The notes under the pieces: generated by a model
What the model was told of the DNA's origin: nothing
Databases searched by the model: none
What the model saw: the letters and a program-made list of their open reading frames with translations, nothing else
Assembly (NCBI GenBank): GCA_021639365.1
Contig: JAJXHK010000001.1
Location: 1-64,000, forward strand
DNA: 64,000 bases
DNA from: Collinsella aerofaciens
GTDB taxonomy: Bacteria; Actinomycetota; Coriobacteriia; Coriobacteriales; Coriobacteriaceae
Reading direction: 5' to 3'
Translations under genes and position numbers: made by a program
Shown: piece by piece, positions 43,416 to 52,163 of the stretch
Layout: every line of letters starts with the position of its first letter
Position numbering within the stretch: position 1 is the first letter of the stretch

Positions 43416-45296
43416 CTAAATCGTGGGAAACGCAACGACGTCAGCGGGGCGTGCCAACGTCTCGGCAATTTGATCTTGCACCTCGAGCAGGCAATCGAGC
43501 AGCAGCGGGTTAAAGATGCCGCACTTACCGTCCAGGATCATCTGGATCGCCTCCTCGTGCGGGATAGCGTCCTTGTACACGCGCACGCTCGTCAGTGCAT
43601 CGTACACGTCAGCCACCGAAACCACCTGCGCGGCGATGGGAATTTCGTCGCCCTTAAGGCCATCGGGATAACCCTTGCCGTCCCAGCGCTCGTGATGCCA
43701 ACGCGCAATCTGGTACGCATATTCCATAAGCGCATTGCCGACGTGATGGCGACCCAACTCAAGCAACATGTCGGCACCGATCGTGGTATGCGTCTTCATA
43801 ATCTCGAACTCCTCGGGCGTAAGGCGCCCGGGTTTGTTGAGAATCGCATCGTCAATTGACATCTTGCCGATATCGTGCAGCGCCGAAGCCAGGGCAATCG
43901 TGGAGCGCTCCTCATTGTCGAGGGAGATGGTGTCGCTACGCTGGACCAGACAGCCAAGCAGCAGCTCGGTCAGCTTCTCGATGTTCGTAACGTGCCTGCC
44001 GCTCTCGCCATTGCGAAGCTCCATGACGCCGGCCATGATGTCGATGAGCATGCGACTGTTCTTGACGCGCTCGTTGTACTGCTGGGACAGCAGGCTCGTC
44101 AGGCGGCGCTGTTTGGCGTACAGGCGGATGGTGTTGTTTACGCGGCGGCGCACGATACAGGAGTCAAACGGGCGGTTGATATAGTCCGAGGCGCCCAGCT
44201 CGTACGCACGTAGAACCATATCGTCGGAATCTTCGCTCGAAATCATGATGACAGGCAGATTGTCGATGCCCGATCGGCGCGACAGATCGGCCAGCACCTC
44301 AAAGCCGCTTATGCCCGACATGACAATGTCCAGCAGCACGAGCGACAACTCATCGCCATAGCGGTCGACCATGTCGAGCGCCGCACGGCCGTTATCGGCC
44401 TCGAGGATGCAATACTCGTCCTTGAGCATCTCGCTGAGAATGGCTCGGTTCATCTCGGAGTCATCGACAATAAGCACCAAAGGCTTTTCGCTTTGGAAGG
44501 CCTCGATGGAATCGGCATCGGTCACGACCGTACCGACTTTTGCCTTAGCGCGGCTCAGTAACTGGACAGCGCGGCCAACGCCCTCATCGACCGTCTCGCC
44601 ATGAATGCGAACGCCACCAACACATGCCGTCAAGCTCATGTACTCATGGCCCGGAACAATCGTGGAACGAACGGCGTCGGACACCTGATGCAGGCGACGG
44701 GTGAAGTCATCGGAGGGAATATTGGGCATAACGACCACAAACTTGTCGCAGCCATAGCGTACAAGCTCGTCAGTCGAACGAATGCCGCTGCGAATAGCCG
44801 CCGCCACGGCGCCGAGCGCAAGGTCACCGGCATGATGACCGCAGGTATCGTTGAAGACCCTAAAATCATCGAGGTCGATCATCGCCACGCCAGCGTTCAT
44901 GCGGGCACTACGAAGCTTTTCCTCGTAATATCGGCGATTATGCACGCTCGTCAGCACATCGGTGTAGACAAGGTCCTCTTCTGCGGCCTCTTGTTCATCG
45001 ATAGGGCGCACCATCAGCAAAACGTGAGGCTCGCCCTCGACCGTCAAAGAGCGCACACGGGCACGGTACTCAACGCCGTCGCTGAGCAGCCGCTCCGATA
45101 TCTCATCGGAGCTTGCCATGGCCTCAAGACTTGACTGGCGCAGGCAAGGGCACCGATCGCCGGCGAGCAGGCAGTTGCGGTCGCTCTTGACCTGATCGGC
45201 CGACAGCAGACGCACCACGGGGTAGATCTTCGCGGCGCGGGCCACCTCGGCGGCAGCCTCTTCGTCGGTTAGATTGGCCTCGTGATCATTGAGCAT
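43416..45296 (-). CDS. GGDEF (degenerate)-REC-HD-GYP signalling protein
   Basis: The 626-residue protein joins a GGDEF-like domain (about 100-255) in which the signature is RYGCDKF at about residue 182, a receiver domain (about 270-390; VLIVDDSEMN and the phospho-acceptor Asp near 322 in LVLLDIVMSG), and an HD-GYP domain (about 410-610; HDIGK near 474 and HHERWDGKGYPDGL near 535). The HD-GYP motifs are intact, so c-di-GMP hydrolysis is likely; the GGDEF site is probably inactive or serves as a GTP sensor. The usual order in such hybrids is REC first; here it lies in the middle. The start at 45296 has AAAGGGC upstream. Confidence 0.92.
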   Translation of the reverse strand: MLNDHEANLTDEEAAAEVARAAKIYPVVRLLSADQVKSDRNCLLAGDRCPCLRQSSLEAMASSDEISERLLSDGVEYRARVRSLTVEGEPHVLLMVRPIDEQEAAEEDLVYTDVLTSVHNRRYYEEKLRSARMNAGVAMIDLDDFRVFNDTCGHHAGDLALGAVAAAIRSGIRSTDELVRYGCDKFVVVMPNIPSDDFTRRLHQVSDAVRSTIVPGHEYMSLTACVGGVRIHGETVDEGVGRAVQLLSRAKAKVGTVVTDADSIEAFQSEKPLVLIVDDSEMNRAILSEMLKDEYCILEADNGRAALDMVDRYGDELSLVLLDIVMSGISGFEVLADLSRRSGIDNLPVIMISSEDSDDMVLRAYELGASDYINRPFDSCIVRRRVNNTIRLYAKQRRLTSLLSQQYNERVKNSRMLIDIMAGVMELRNGESGRHVTNIEKLTELLLGCLVQRSDTISLDNEERSTIALASALHDIGKMSIDDAILNKPGRLTPEEFEIMKTHTTIGADMLLELGRHHVGNALMEYAYQIARWHHERWDGKGYPDGLKGDEIPIAAQVVSVADVYDALTSVRVYKDAIPHEEAIQMILDGKCGIFNPLLLDCLLEVQDQIAETLARPADVVAFPTI

Positions 45297-45497
45297 ATGG
45301 GGGCCCTTTCGGTCGATGCGTTTGATAGCAATAGGTATCAAATGGTACAAGGGTAGCATCTTGTCAATGCAGGCAAGCGCGCGAATATCGTTACATTTTC
45401 ATGAGTTGGCAGACGGTATGTTTGGAGGTGCAGGCGCAAGGTTTTGGGGGCGTTTGTTAACACCGCCGAAACGCTTGCGAGTGGGTTGGCGCGACTG

Positions 45498-46295
45498 CTA
45501 CGACCCCAGGATTCCGCGGACGGCCCGGGCCGCCGACGCCGGGCGATCGCGCAGGCCGTTATGCGCTCCAGGAATCGTCACGAGCGGGCAGTTCAGGAGC
45601 TCTGCAGCCGCTCGCGTGCCCGCCTCGCGGGTCGTGCCAATCGAAAGCTCGCCCAAGAGTACGGCCGCCATGGCCTTTGATGCGCGAACGCGGTCCCAAT
45701 CGGGAACGTAAGTCATGTTGATCCCGTATTCGTTTGCCATAAAGCTACGCCCATTGCGCAGAGCGTGCCTGGCTTCTGCTTCGGTTGTCCTGGGGGCCTC
45801 GGGATCTGGGTCGCCGATGGCGCCCAGGAAGGCCCTCAATGCCCTCGAGATCTTCCCCGCCGCAATCATGTCGAGCAAAACAGGGGCCGCGCCCAGACCG
45901 GCGCCCTCGCCCGTTACGGCGGGTTCGTGCAGGATCGCACACGAAACGACGGCCGGATTTGTACGAAGAAGCTCCAGGGCCACCAGCGTACCGGCACTGT
46001 GCGCGAGCACATTTGCCGGAGCGCCGATGTGCTCGATAACGGCTTGCAGGTCGGCAGCCTGAACGGCGAGGTCATAGCGACCGTCCGCAGCATCGCCGCT
46101 CTCACCGCAGCCGCGGCGATCGTAGGCAATTACGCGGTAGTCACAGCTGAGCTCGCGGGCGATGCCGTCAAAAAAGACACCGTCGACACAGGCACCGTGC
46201 ACGCATATCAAAGCGGGCGCATCGAACGGCACGTCCGGGCTGGCATACTCGCGACAGGCAATCGCGGTGCCCGCATTCTCAACCGTAAAATCCAT
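45498..46295 (-). CDS. Alpha/beta-fold hydrolase
   Basis: The 265-residue protein has the alpha/beta hydrolase pattern: ALICVHGACVDG (oxyanion loop), RVIAYDRRGCGESG and the nucleophile elbow NVLAHSAGTLVALELL with Ser in AHSAG, and a C-terminal His in TIPGAHNGLRDRP. It belongs to the broad group of esterases, haloperoxidase-like and lactonase enzymes; the substrate cannot be named. The start at 46295 has GAGG upstream, but an in-frame ATG four codons earlier is also possible. Confidence 0.88.
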   Translation of the reverse strand: MDFTVENAGTAIACREYASPDVPFDAPALICVHGACVDGVFFDGIARELSCDYRVIAYDRRGCGESGDAADGRYDLAVQAADLQAVIEHIGAPANVLAHSAGTLVALELLRTNPAVVSCAILHEPAVTGEGAGLGAAPVLLDMIAAGKISRALRAFLGAIGDPDPEAPRTTEAEARHALRNGRSFMANEYGINMTYVPDWDRVRASKAMAAVLLGELSIGTTREAGTRAAAELLNCPLVTIPGAHNGLRDRPASAARAVRGILGS

Positions 46296-46470
46296 GTTGC
46301 GCCTCATCGTCTTGTGCCTTGTTAACACAGTAACTGTACCCGACCCGATACCTTTCATAGCACGGCATCGAGGGCGGAGTTAAAAATCGATACCCGCCAA
46401 GCGCAAGCCCGAACTTTACGTTGGCGCCGATGCTATGCTTAGGCACAACTGTCTTGAGGAGCTTTTACCT

Positions 46471-47247
46471 ATGTCTACGTTTTTGAATGCCAGTCCGATC
46501 TTTGGACCCGTCCGCAGCCGTCGTCTGGGGCTTTCGCTTGGCGTCAACATGATGCCGGCCAGCGGCAAGATCTGCACGTTCGACTGCATTTATTGCGAGA
46601 ACGGCCTTAACGCAGAGCGTCCCTGCCACGAACCGTATAACACGGCCGCCGTGGTGCTCGACGCGCTCGAGGCCAAGCTGCGCGAGATGGCTGCCGAAGG
46701 CGAGCTCCCCGATGTCATCACGTTTGCCGGCAACGGCGAGCCCACGGCCGCGCCGGAGTTTCCGCAGGCCATCGCCGGTGCCGTAGCGCTGCGCGACGAG
46801 CTGGCGCCGAACAGCAAGATTGCCGTGCTCTCCAACGGCACGCGCGCCGACCGCCCCGAGGTGCACGACGCGCTCATGATGGTCGACGACAATATCCTTA
46901 AGCTCGACACGGTCGACCCGACGTTTATCCAGCTGCTCGACCAGCCTGTTGGCCCCTACGATGTTGAGCACCAGATTGAGACCTTCGCGAGCTTTGACGG
47001 GCATGTCATTATTCAGACCGTCTTTTTGACCGGTGAGTACCAGGGCAAATCTGTCGATAACACTGGCGAGGAATACGTCGGCCCCTGGCTTGCGGCGCTT
47101 GAGCGTATTCGCCCACAAGAAGCGACCATCTACACGGTGGCGCGCGAGACACCGATCGCCGGCCTTGCCAAAGCAGCGCCCGAGGTGCTCGATGCCATTG
47201 CCGCACGCGTGCGCGCCCTCGGCATTCCCTGCCAGGTGAGCTACTAG
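46471..47247 (+). CDS. Radical SAM protein
   Basis: The 258-residue protein has the radical SAM cluster motif CTFDCIYCE (Cys-x3-Cys-x2-Cys) near residue 32, the GNGEPT motif for SAM binding (FAGNGEPTAAPEF), and a partial TIM barrel. The start at 46471 is set by GAGGAG nine bases upstream. The N-terminal FGPVRSRRLGLSLGVNMMP is typical of a conserved family of small radical SAM proteins found in gut anaerobes and archaea whose reaction is not established. It lacks any SPASM-like Cys-rich C-terminal domain. Confidence 0.9.
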   Translation: MSTFLNASPIFGPVRSRRLGLSLGVNMMPASGKICTFDCIYCENGLNAERPCHEPYNTAAVVLDALEAKLREMAAEGELPDVITFAGNGEPTAAPEFPQAIAGAVALRDELAPNSKIAVLSNGTRADRPEVHDALMMVDDNILKLDTVDPTFIQLLDQPVGPYDVEHQIETFASFDGHVIIQTVFLTGEYQGKSVDNTGEEYVGPWLAALERIRPQEATIYTVARETPIAGLAKAAPEVLDAIAARVRALGIPCQVSY

Positions 47248-47287
47248 CAAAACCACGCAGCAGCTAGCGCCGCCATCCCGCCCCATC

Positions 47288-47354
47288 AGTTGCGGTGATA
47301 TAGTTCCTATTTGTGCTGTTAAACCGCTTAAATCGGAACTATATCACCGCAACT
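47288..47354. repeat. GTTGCGGTGA palindrome family, copy 1
   Basis: Perfect 20-bp arms (47288-47307 and 47335-47354) around a 27-base loop. It lies between the radical SAM and map genes, followed by TTTTA. Related palindromes lie at 55643-55710 and 56861-56931. Confidence 0.9.
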
Positions 47355-47406
47355 TTTATGGACGCGTGGGTGGGCTATACTAGCTGCGAACGAAAGGAAG
47401 TTAGCC

Positions 47407-48294
47407 ATGTATGACAAAGGACCCGTACCCGGCCGCAACGACGCTTGCTGGTGCGGCAGCGGCAAAAAATATAAGAAATGCCATAGCGCCTTCGATGAGC
47501 GCCTCGAGCGCCTGTGGGAGGAGGGCTGGGAGGTTCTGCCTCGCACGCTCTACAAGACTCCCGCCGATATCGAGGGCATCAAGCGCTCCGCCGCCATCAA
47601 CGTGGGCGTGCTCGACTACGTAGGCGAGCGCATCGCCGCGGGCATGACCACCAACCAGATCGACCAGATGATCTACGACTACACCATCGAGCACGGTGGC
47701 ACGCCGGCCGACCTCAACTACGAGGGCTATCCCAAGAGCGTGTGCACCTCGATCAACGACGTGGTCTGCCACGGTATCCCCTGCGATACGGACGTGCTGC
47801 ACGAGGGCGACATTATCAACGTGGACTGCTCCACGATCTTGGACGGCTACTTTAGCGACTCGAGCCGCATGTTCTGCATCGGTGAGGTCTCTGCCGAGCG
47901 CCAGCGCCTGGTCGACGTCACCCGAGCCAGCGTGGAGGCGGGCCTGGCAGCCGTCAAGCCATGGCTGCCGCTGTCCGTGATGGCCGAGGCCGTGCAAAAG
48001 ACGGTCGAGGACGCCGGCTTTAGCGTGGTGCGCGAGTACGGCGGACACGGCATTGGCAAGGAGTTCCACGAGGACCCGTTTGTAGGCTTTACCACCGAGG
48101 CGCCCGACGTGGATACCATCATGGTGCCGGGCATGGTCTTTACCATCGAGCCCATGGTCAACGCCGGCAAGCCCGACATCAAGATCAGCAAGGGCGACGG
48201 CTGGTGCGTGCGTACCAAGGACGGCAGCGACTCGGCTCAGTGCGAAGTTCAGCTGGTCGTGACCGAGGATGGTTACGAGCTGCTGAGCTGGTAG
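47407..48294 (+). CDS. map: Type I methionine aminopeptidase with N-terminal SEC-C zinc motif
   Basis: The 295-residue enzyme removes N-terminal Met from new proteins. Its first 30 residues carry a SEC-C motif, GRNDACWCGSGKKYKKCH, a zinc-binding tag also found at the C-terminus of SecA, which may bring the enzyme to the ribosome. The catalytic core has the metal ligands in IINVDCSTILDGYFSDSS (two Asp), GHGIGKEFHEDP (His), FTIEPM (Glu) and CEVQLVVTEDG (Glu). The start follows GAAAGGAAG. A terminator follows the gene. Confidence 0.95.
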   Translation: MYDKGPVPGRNDACWCGSGKKYKKCHSAFDERLERLWEEGWEVLPRTLYKTPADIEGIKRSAAINVGVLDYVGERIAAGMTTNQIDQMIYDYTIEHGGTPADLNYEGYPKSVCTSINDVVCHGIPCDTDVLHEGDIINVDCSTILDGYFSDSSRMFCIGEVSAERQRLVDVTRASVEAGLAAVKPWLPLSVMAEAVQKTVEDAGFSVVREYGGHGIGKEFHEDPFVGFTTEAPDVDTIMVPGMVFTIEPMVNAGKPDIKISKGDGWCVRTKDGSDSAQCEVQLVVTEDGYELLSW

Positions 48295-48302
48295 CTGTAC
48301 AG

Positions 48303-48350
48303 ACGCCGGATGCTGGCGGGCACACCCGTCTTGCATCCGGCGTTTTATTT
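48303..48350 (+). terminator. Intrinsic terminator of map
   Basis: An 11-bp perfect stem ACGCCGGATGC/GCATCCGGCGT is followed by TTTTATTT. Confidence 0.9.
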
Positions 48351-48369
48351 GAACGTTTTGCCTGATAAA

Positions 48370-48404
48370 ACCTGCCAAAATTAACCTGTCCCTTTTTGGC
48401 AGGT
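48370..48404. repeat. Dispersed CCTGTCCC hairpin, copy g
   Basis: ACCTGCCAAAA/TTTTGGCAGGT perfect 11-bp arms around TTAACCTGTCCCT. It ends 19 bases before the next start codon. Confidence 0.85.
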
Positions 48405-48423
48405 CAAGCGGAGAGGACTGCTT

Positions 48424-49359
48424 GTGAACATTCTGGTTTTGCTGCCCGTCAATGACCGCCATCGCGCAATTCTTGAGTCGAGCGCTCCGGGCGAGGACTT
48501 TATCTACACGAGCTCCGACGCCGCCACGCGCAAGCAGGTCGCCGATGCGGACGTGATCTTGGGCAACATCGACCCTGGCATGCTCACGGCATGCGAGCAT
48601 CTCCAGCTGTTGCAATTACAGACCGCCGGCTATGACGATTACTTGGCCGCCGGCACCGTGCCAGCCGACGCCAAGCTTTCCTGCTCGGTGGGTGCCTATG
48701 GCCAGGCCGTGAGCGAGCACATGTTTGCCATGGTCCTTTCCATGATCAAGCGCCTGCCCGGCTATCACGACTTGCAGCGCAAGCATCGCTGGGAGGATTT
48801 AGGTCCGGTCACCTCGCTCAAAAACGCCAACGTGCTGGTGCTGGGCGCGGGCGATATCGGCGGCCACTTTGCCACGCTCTGCCGCAGCATGGGCGCGCAC
48901 GTCCGCGGTATCAAGCGTCATCCGCTCGTCTACCCCATCGTGTTTGAGGACATGGACGGCATGGACGCCCTCCCCGAGCGCCTGGCCGAGGCTGACATCG
49001 TTGCATCCTTTATGCCCAGCACACCCGAGACCCGCGGCCTGGCGAACGCCGAGTTCTTCGCCGCGATGAAACCGGGCGCCTTCTTTGCCAACGGCGGCCG
49101 CGGCGATCTTGTGGTCGCCGACGACTTGGTTGCGGCACTCGAGTCCGGGCACCTTGCCGGTGCTGCGGTCGACGTCACCGACCCCGAGCCGCTGCCTGAG
49201 ACAAGCCCACTGTGGGATGCGCCCAACATGCTCATCACGCCGCATGTCTCGGGCTGGTTCCACTTGGAGGCTACGCTCAACAATGTGGTCGACATTGCCG
49301 CGGAGAATCTGCGTCACCTGCAGGCCGGCGAAACCCTGCGCTGCTGGATTGAGCATTAG
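48424..49359 (+). CDS. D-2-hydroxyacid dehydrogenase
   Basis: The 311-residue protein has the D-isomer hydroxyacid dehydrogenase layout: LQTAGYDDYLA in the substrate domain, VLVLGAGDIGGHFATLCRSM (NAD-binding GxGxxG), FMPSTPETRGL and the Glu/His catalytic region DVTDPEPLPETSPLW and HVSGWFHL. It reduces a 2-keto acid with NADH; the substrate is unknown. The start is GTG with GGAGAGGA upstream. A repeat hairpin lies in its leader. Confidence 0.9.
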   Translation: MNILVLLPVNDRHRAILESSAPGEDFIYTSSDAATRKQVADADVILGNIDPGMLTACEHLQLLQLQTAGYDDYLAAGTVPADAKLSCSVGAYGQAVSEHMFAMVLSMIKRLPGYHDLQRKHRWEDLGPVTSLKNANVLVLGAGDIGGHFATLCRSMGAHVRGIKRHPLVYPIVFEDMDGMDALPERLAEADIVASFMPSTPETRGLANAEFFAAMKPGAFFANGGRGDLVVADDLVAALESGHLAGAAVDVTDPEPLPETSPLWDAPNMLITPHVSGWFHLEATLNNVVDIAAENLRHLQAGETLRCWIEH

Positions 49360-49435
49360 GGTTCCGCCGTTCTAACGAACGGCGGACCGGTCGATGCTGC
49401 GAGCCCGCCGTTTGGCCAATCTGCCGTTCAATTTC

Positions 49436-49466
49436 AAAGGCGCGACCAGAAGGTCAGCGCCTTTTC
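49436..49466 (+). terminator. Terminator after the hydroxyacid dehydrogenase gene
   Basis: AAAGGCGC-GACC pairs with GGTC-A-GCGCCTTT, followed by TCATTT. A second hairpin without a T-run (49360-49388, GTTCCGCCGTTC type) lies directly behind the stop codon. Confidence 0.7.
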
Positions 49467-49537
49467 ATTTCACGGCACCTTGGCTCAAACGGCGAGCTCT
49501 CGCTGTCTTTTGTTCAACCTGCGGGATCTTCAAATTG

Positions 49538-50029
49538 CTAGAGCGTTGCCAAGTACTTTCTTGCGTTTTCGACGTTCATTGCTGCGACGGGTGCATGCGA
49601 ACAGAGCTTGACATCGTTGGTGACCAGTAAATCTGCTTGGGCGCGTATCGCTGCCGCAATGATTAAATCGTCTTCGTAATCGCTATGGAGCTCACGCTGC
49701 CTGCTCGCCATCCATATGTCACTCAGGTCGCAGGGTACCGGCGTGGCAAGTTGCGACAGCACGCTAAGACAATCCCATGCAAGCGATGTCGCTGCCGCAG
49801 CGGCATCTTGGGAAAGCGAACCATGCTCTCGCCGATACCATGCCTTATGTTCGCTTGAAATCAAATAGAACAGGTCTTTGGACGATGTCGCCGCATACAG
49901 CAAATCCACCTGCGCCGTGCATGCATCGCGTAAAAACTCAATCGCCACCGAACGACCACGTCGTGAGGGAATGAAATAATCGAGCCACACGTTGGTGTCA
50001 ACCAAGATGCGCTTTGGAGCCTCACTCAT
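49538..50029 (-). CDS. PIN-domain ribonuclease toxin
   Basis: The 163-residue PIN protein has the acidic residues expected for metal-dependent RNA cleavage: RILVDTNVWLDYF at the start, Glu near the middle, and YEDDLIIAAAI plus LLVTNDVKLC at the C-terminus. It resembles VapC-type toxins. The start overlaps the end of the antitoxin gene by eight bases, as is usual for TA operons. Confidence 0.9.
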   Translation of the reverse strand: MSEAPKRILVDTNVWLDYFIPSRRGRSVAIEFLRDACTAQVDLLYAATSSKDLFYLISSEHKAWYRREHGSLSQDAAAAATSLAWDCLSVLSQLATPVPCDLSDIWMASRQRELHSDYEDDLIIAAAIRAQADLLVTNDVKLCSHAPVAAMNVENARKYLATL

Positions 50030-50402
50030 AGAGCCAGCTCATCTCCTCGCCATAGCGATCCGCATAGGCATTCCGTATGAGCTCTTCGTCGTCCGATGGC
50101 TGAGCCTTGACCATATCGATTCCCGACTCACAGCAAGCGGCAGCGAACAGCTTCGACCCCTGATCCATGAGCTCGAGCTTACGTTTGGCGGCCTTTTCGC
50201 GCTCGCGCTGTTCCACCCGGGCACGACTGGGCAGCAGGATATCCTCGAGCGCACCGGGGCGATCGGCCAGCGACGCTGCAAGCTGCCAGAGCGCTCGCAC
50301 CGCTTGGCTCGGCGTCATACCGGCCTTGGAGAGAGCGGCGTCCCCACTTCTTTTAAGATCGGCATCGAGACGTACGTTGATCTGAGCGGCGGTTGTGGTC
50401 AT
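50022..50402 (-). CDS. RelB/DinJ-like ribbon-helix-helix antitoxin
   Basis: The 126-residue protein has an N-terminal ribbon-helix-helix domain of the RelB/DinJ type (AQINVRLDADLKRSGDAALSK then GMTPSQAVRALWQLAA). The rest is polar and helical, with a positive stretch RARVEQREREKAAKRKLEL, and should wrap around the toxin. RelB antitoxins usually pair with RelE-fold toxins; here the partner is a PIN protein, which is a mixed pairing. Behind it a palindrome (50426-50447) lies at the promoter, as a likely operator. Confidence 0.88.
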   Translation of the reverse strand: MTTTAAQINVRLDADLKRSGDAALSKAGMTPSQAVRALWQLAASLADRPGALEDILLPSRARVEQREREKAAKRKLELMDQGSKLFAAACCESGIDMVKAQPSDDEELIRNAYADRYGEEMSWLYE

Positions 50403-50425
50403 GACCCCTCCTTAGTACTTCAAAA

Positions 50426-50447
50426 CTATCATAAAATACTATGGTAG
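50426..50447 (-). promoter_or_regulatory. Candidate operator of the toxin-antitoxin operon
   Basis: CTATCATA-N6-TATGGTAG (seven of eight bases pair) lies 23-45 bp before the antitoxin start. Confidence 0.6.
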
Positions 50448-50496
50448 ATACGTAAAGCATGTAAAGCACTTATAAGCATTAGCCGTACTCTGTACA

Positions 50497-50532
50497 CAAA
50501 AAGCCGCCGAGGCATACTGCACCTCGGCGGCC
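50497..50532 (-). terminator. Intrinsic terminator of the M18 aminopeptidase gene
   Basis: On the minus strand GCCGCCGAGG/CCTCGGCGGC forms a perfect 10-bp stem followed by TTTTTG. Confidence 0.85.
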
Positions 50533-50579
50533 ACGTATCACCGATCTTGTTCGGTTTCACCCTTTGCATCTGCCCAGAT

Positions 50580-50618
50580 AAAACCTGCCAAAATTAACAT
50601 CCCTTTTTGTCAGGTTTT
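50580..50618. repeat. Dispersed hairpin, copy h (overlaps M18 stop)
   Basis: AAAACCTGCCAAAA (50580-50593) pairs with TTTTGTCAGGTTTT (50605-50618) with one mismatch. The core is shortened (AACATCCC). The right arm runs into the aminopeptidase stop codon (50617-50619). Confidence 0.8.
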
Positions 50619-52002
50619 AGAGCTCTACACTTTCGGCGCCGTTGATGGTTAGGTTTCGCTCGTAGAAGGCCGTGAGGGCGCGGATGGCGTACATCACGTC
50701 GCGCACGCCGCCGGTCTCGTAGCTCGAGTGCATGGCAAGCTGCGGCAGGCCCACGTCCACGGCATGCATGCTCGCCTGCATGTTGGACAGATTGCCGAGT
50801 GTGGAGCCGCCGGCCATGTCGCTCTTGTTGGCGAAGGCCTGTGTGGGCACGTCGGCGTCATCGCAGATGGCTTGGAACACCGCGCGGCTAAAGGCGTCGG
50901 TGCAGTAGTGCTGGTTGGCGGCTTCCTTGATGACGATGCCGCCGTTGAGCACAACCTGATTGCGGGCATCGCACTTCTCGGCGTGGTTGGGGTGCACGGC
51001 ATGTGCATTGTCGCAGCTTACAAGCATCGAAGCGGCAAGGGCGCGATGGTACGACTCGTCGTCAAAGCCCAGCGATCCGTTAATGCGGCGCAGCGCGTCG
51101 GCCAAGAACGTCGACATGGCGCCCTGCTTGGTCTCGGAGCCAACCTCCTCATTATCAAAGCAGCAGAAGACCGAAACGTCGTGCGCGTTCTCGGCACCCA
51201 AAAATGCCTGCAGCGAGGTGTAGGCGCAGGCCAGGTCGTCGAGCTTGGGCGTCGAGATAAACTCGTCGGCCCAGCCCCAAATGCGCGCATCCTGACGATT
51301 GACCAGGAACAGATCGCGGCCCAAAATCTGCTCGGGCTCAACGTCCAGCTCGTCGGCAATCAGGGCGTCAAAATCTCCCTGCTTAAGATCACCGGCGCTG
51401 ATGAGCGGGCACAGGTCGACGGCGCGATTGGGAGCAAAGCCCTCGTTGACGCCACGGTTCATGTGGATGGCGAGGCTCGGGATGATGGCGACTTCGCGCT
51501 CGGTGGCAAGCAAGCGACTCTCAATACGGTCGCCCTCGCGTACCAGCACGCGGCCCGCGAGCGCCAGCGGGCGATCGAACCAAGTGTAGTCGATCATACC
51601 GCCGTAGGCCTCGGTGTTCAGGCGCAGCGTCTCGCCCGCGCCGTCGAGCTCGGGCACGGCCTTGACCTTAAACGTCGGCGAATCGCTGTGCGACGCCGTG
51701 AGCTGAAAATGATAGTCGCCGGCAACGCCGTCCTCGCCCCACGTCGCGGCCAGGTCCTCGCCCACCTTAAAGGCAACAACGCTCGAGGTGTTACGCTGCG
51801 TGTAATAGCGACCGCCCGGTTCGATGTCCCACGCCGCATTCTCGGGCAGGTAGGTAAAGCCCGCCTCGTCGAGCTCGGCCATAATAGTCGCCGCCGTATG
51901 GAACATGCTGGGGCATGCCTCGATAAAGTCGATAAGGTCGTTGGCAGCCTCGATATCGTCGGCCGTCACGTGCACGCGCTCGGGCGTTTCCTGATCCGTC
52001 AT
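50617..52002 (-). CDS. M18 family aminopeptidase
   Basis: The 461-residue protein has the M18 (aspartyl aminopeptidase-like) layout: HFQLTASHSDSPTFKVK (His-x-Asp metal ligands), DDLACAYTSLQAFL (bridging Asp), FCCFDNEEVGSETKQGA (catalytic and metal Glu), VSCDNAHAVHPNH and the C-terminal MHSSYETGG. It removes N-terminal residues from peptides in the cytoplasm, using two zinc ions. The start at 52002 is chosen for AAAGGGGAG. Confidence 0.94.
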   Translation of the reverse strand: MTDQETPERVHVTADDIEAANDLIDFIEACPSMFHTAATIMAELDEAGFTYLPENAAWDIEPGGRYYTQRNTSSVVAFKVGEDLAATWGEDGVAGDYHFQLTASHSDSPTFKVKAVPELDGAGETLRLNTEAYGGMIDYTWFDRPLALAGRVLVREGDRIESRLLATEREVAIIPSLAIHMNRGVNEGFAPNRAVDLCPLISAGDLKQGDFDALIADELDVEPEQILGRDLFLVNRQDARIWGWADEFISTPKLDDLACAYTSLQAFLGAENAHDVSVFCCFDNEEVGSETKQGAMSTFLADALRRINGSLGFDDESYHRALAASMLVSCDNAHAVHPNHAEKCDARNQVVLNGGIVIKEAANQHYCTDAFSRAVFQAICDDADVPTQAFANKSDMAGGSTLGNLSNMQASMHAVDVGLPQLAMHSSYETGGVRDVMYAIRALTAFYERNLTINGAESVEL

Positions 52003-52163
52003 ACTCTCCCCTTTCACTGGGTTGATGGTCCCCTCCAGCATACCCCGCCACGCCAGCGCCGCACTCTTCATTCCGTGCTTAATTCCGCGCCGCTCACCAA
52101 GTTGAGCCATCATGCCCGCGCGCCTTTTGCGACAATTACGCTAACAGGACGAGAGGAGCCGTC

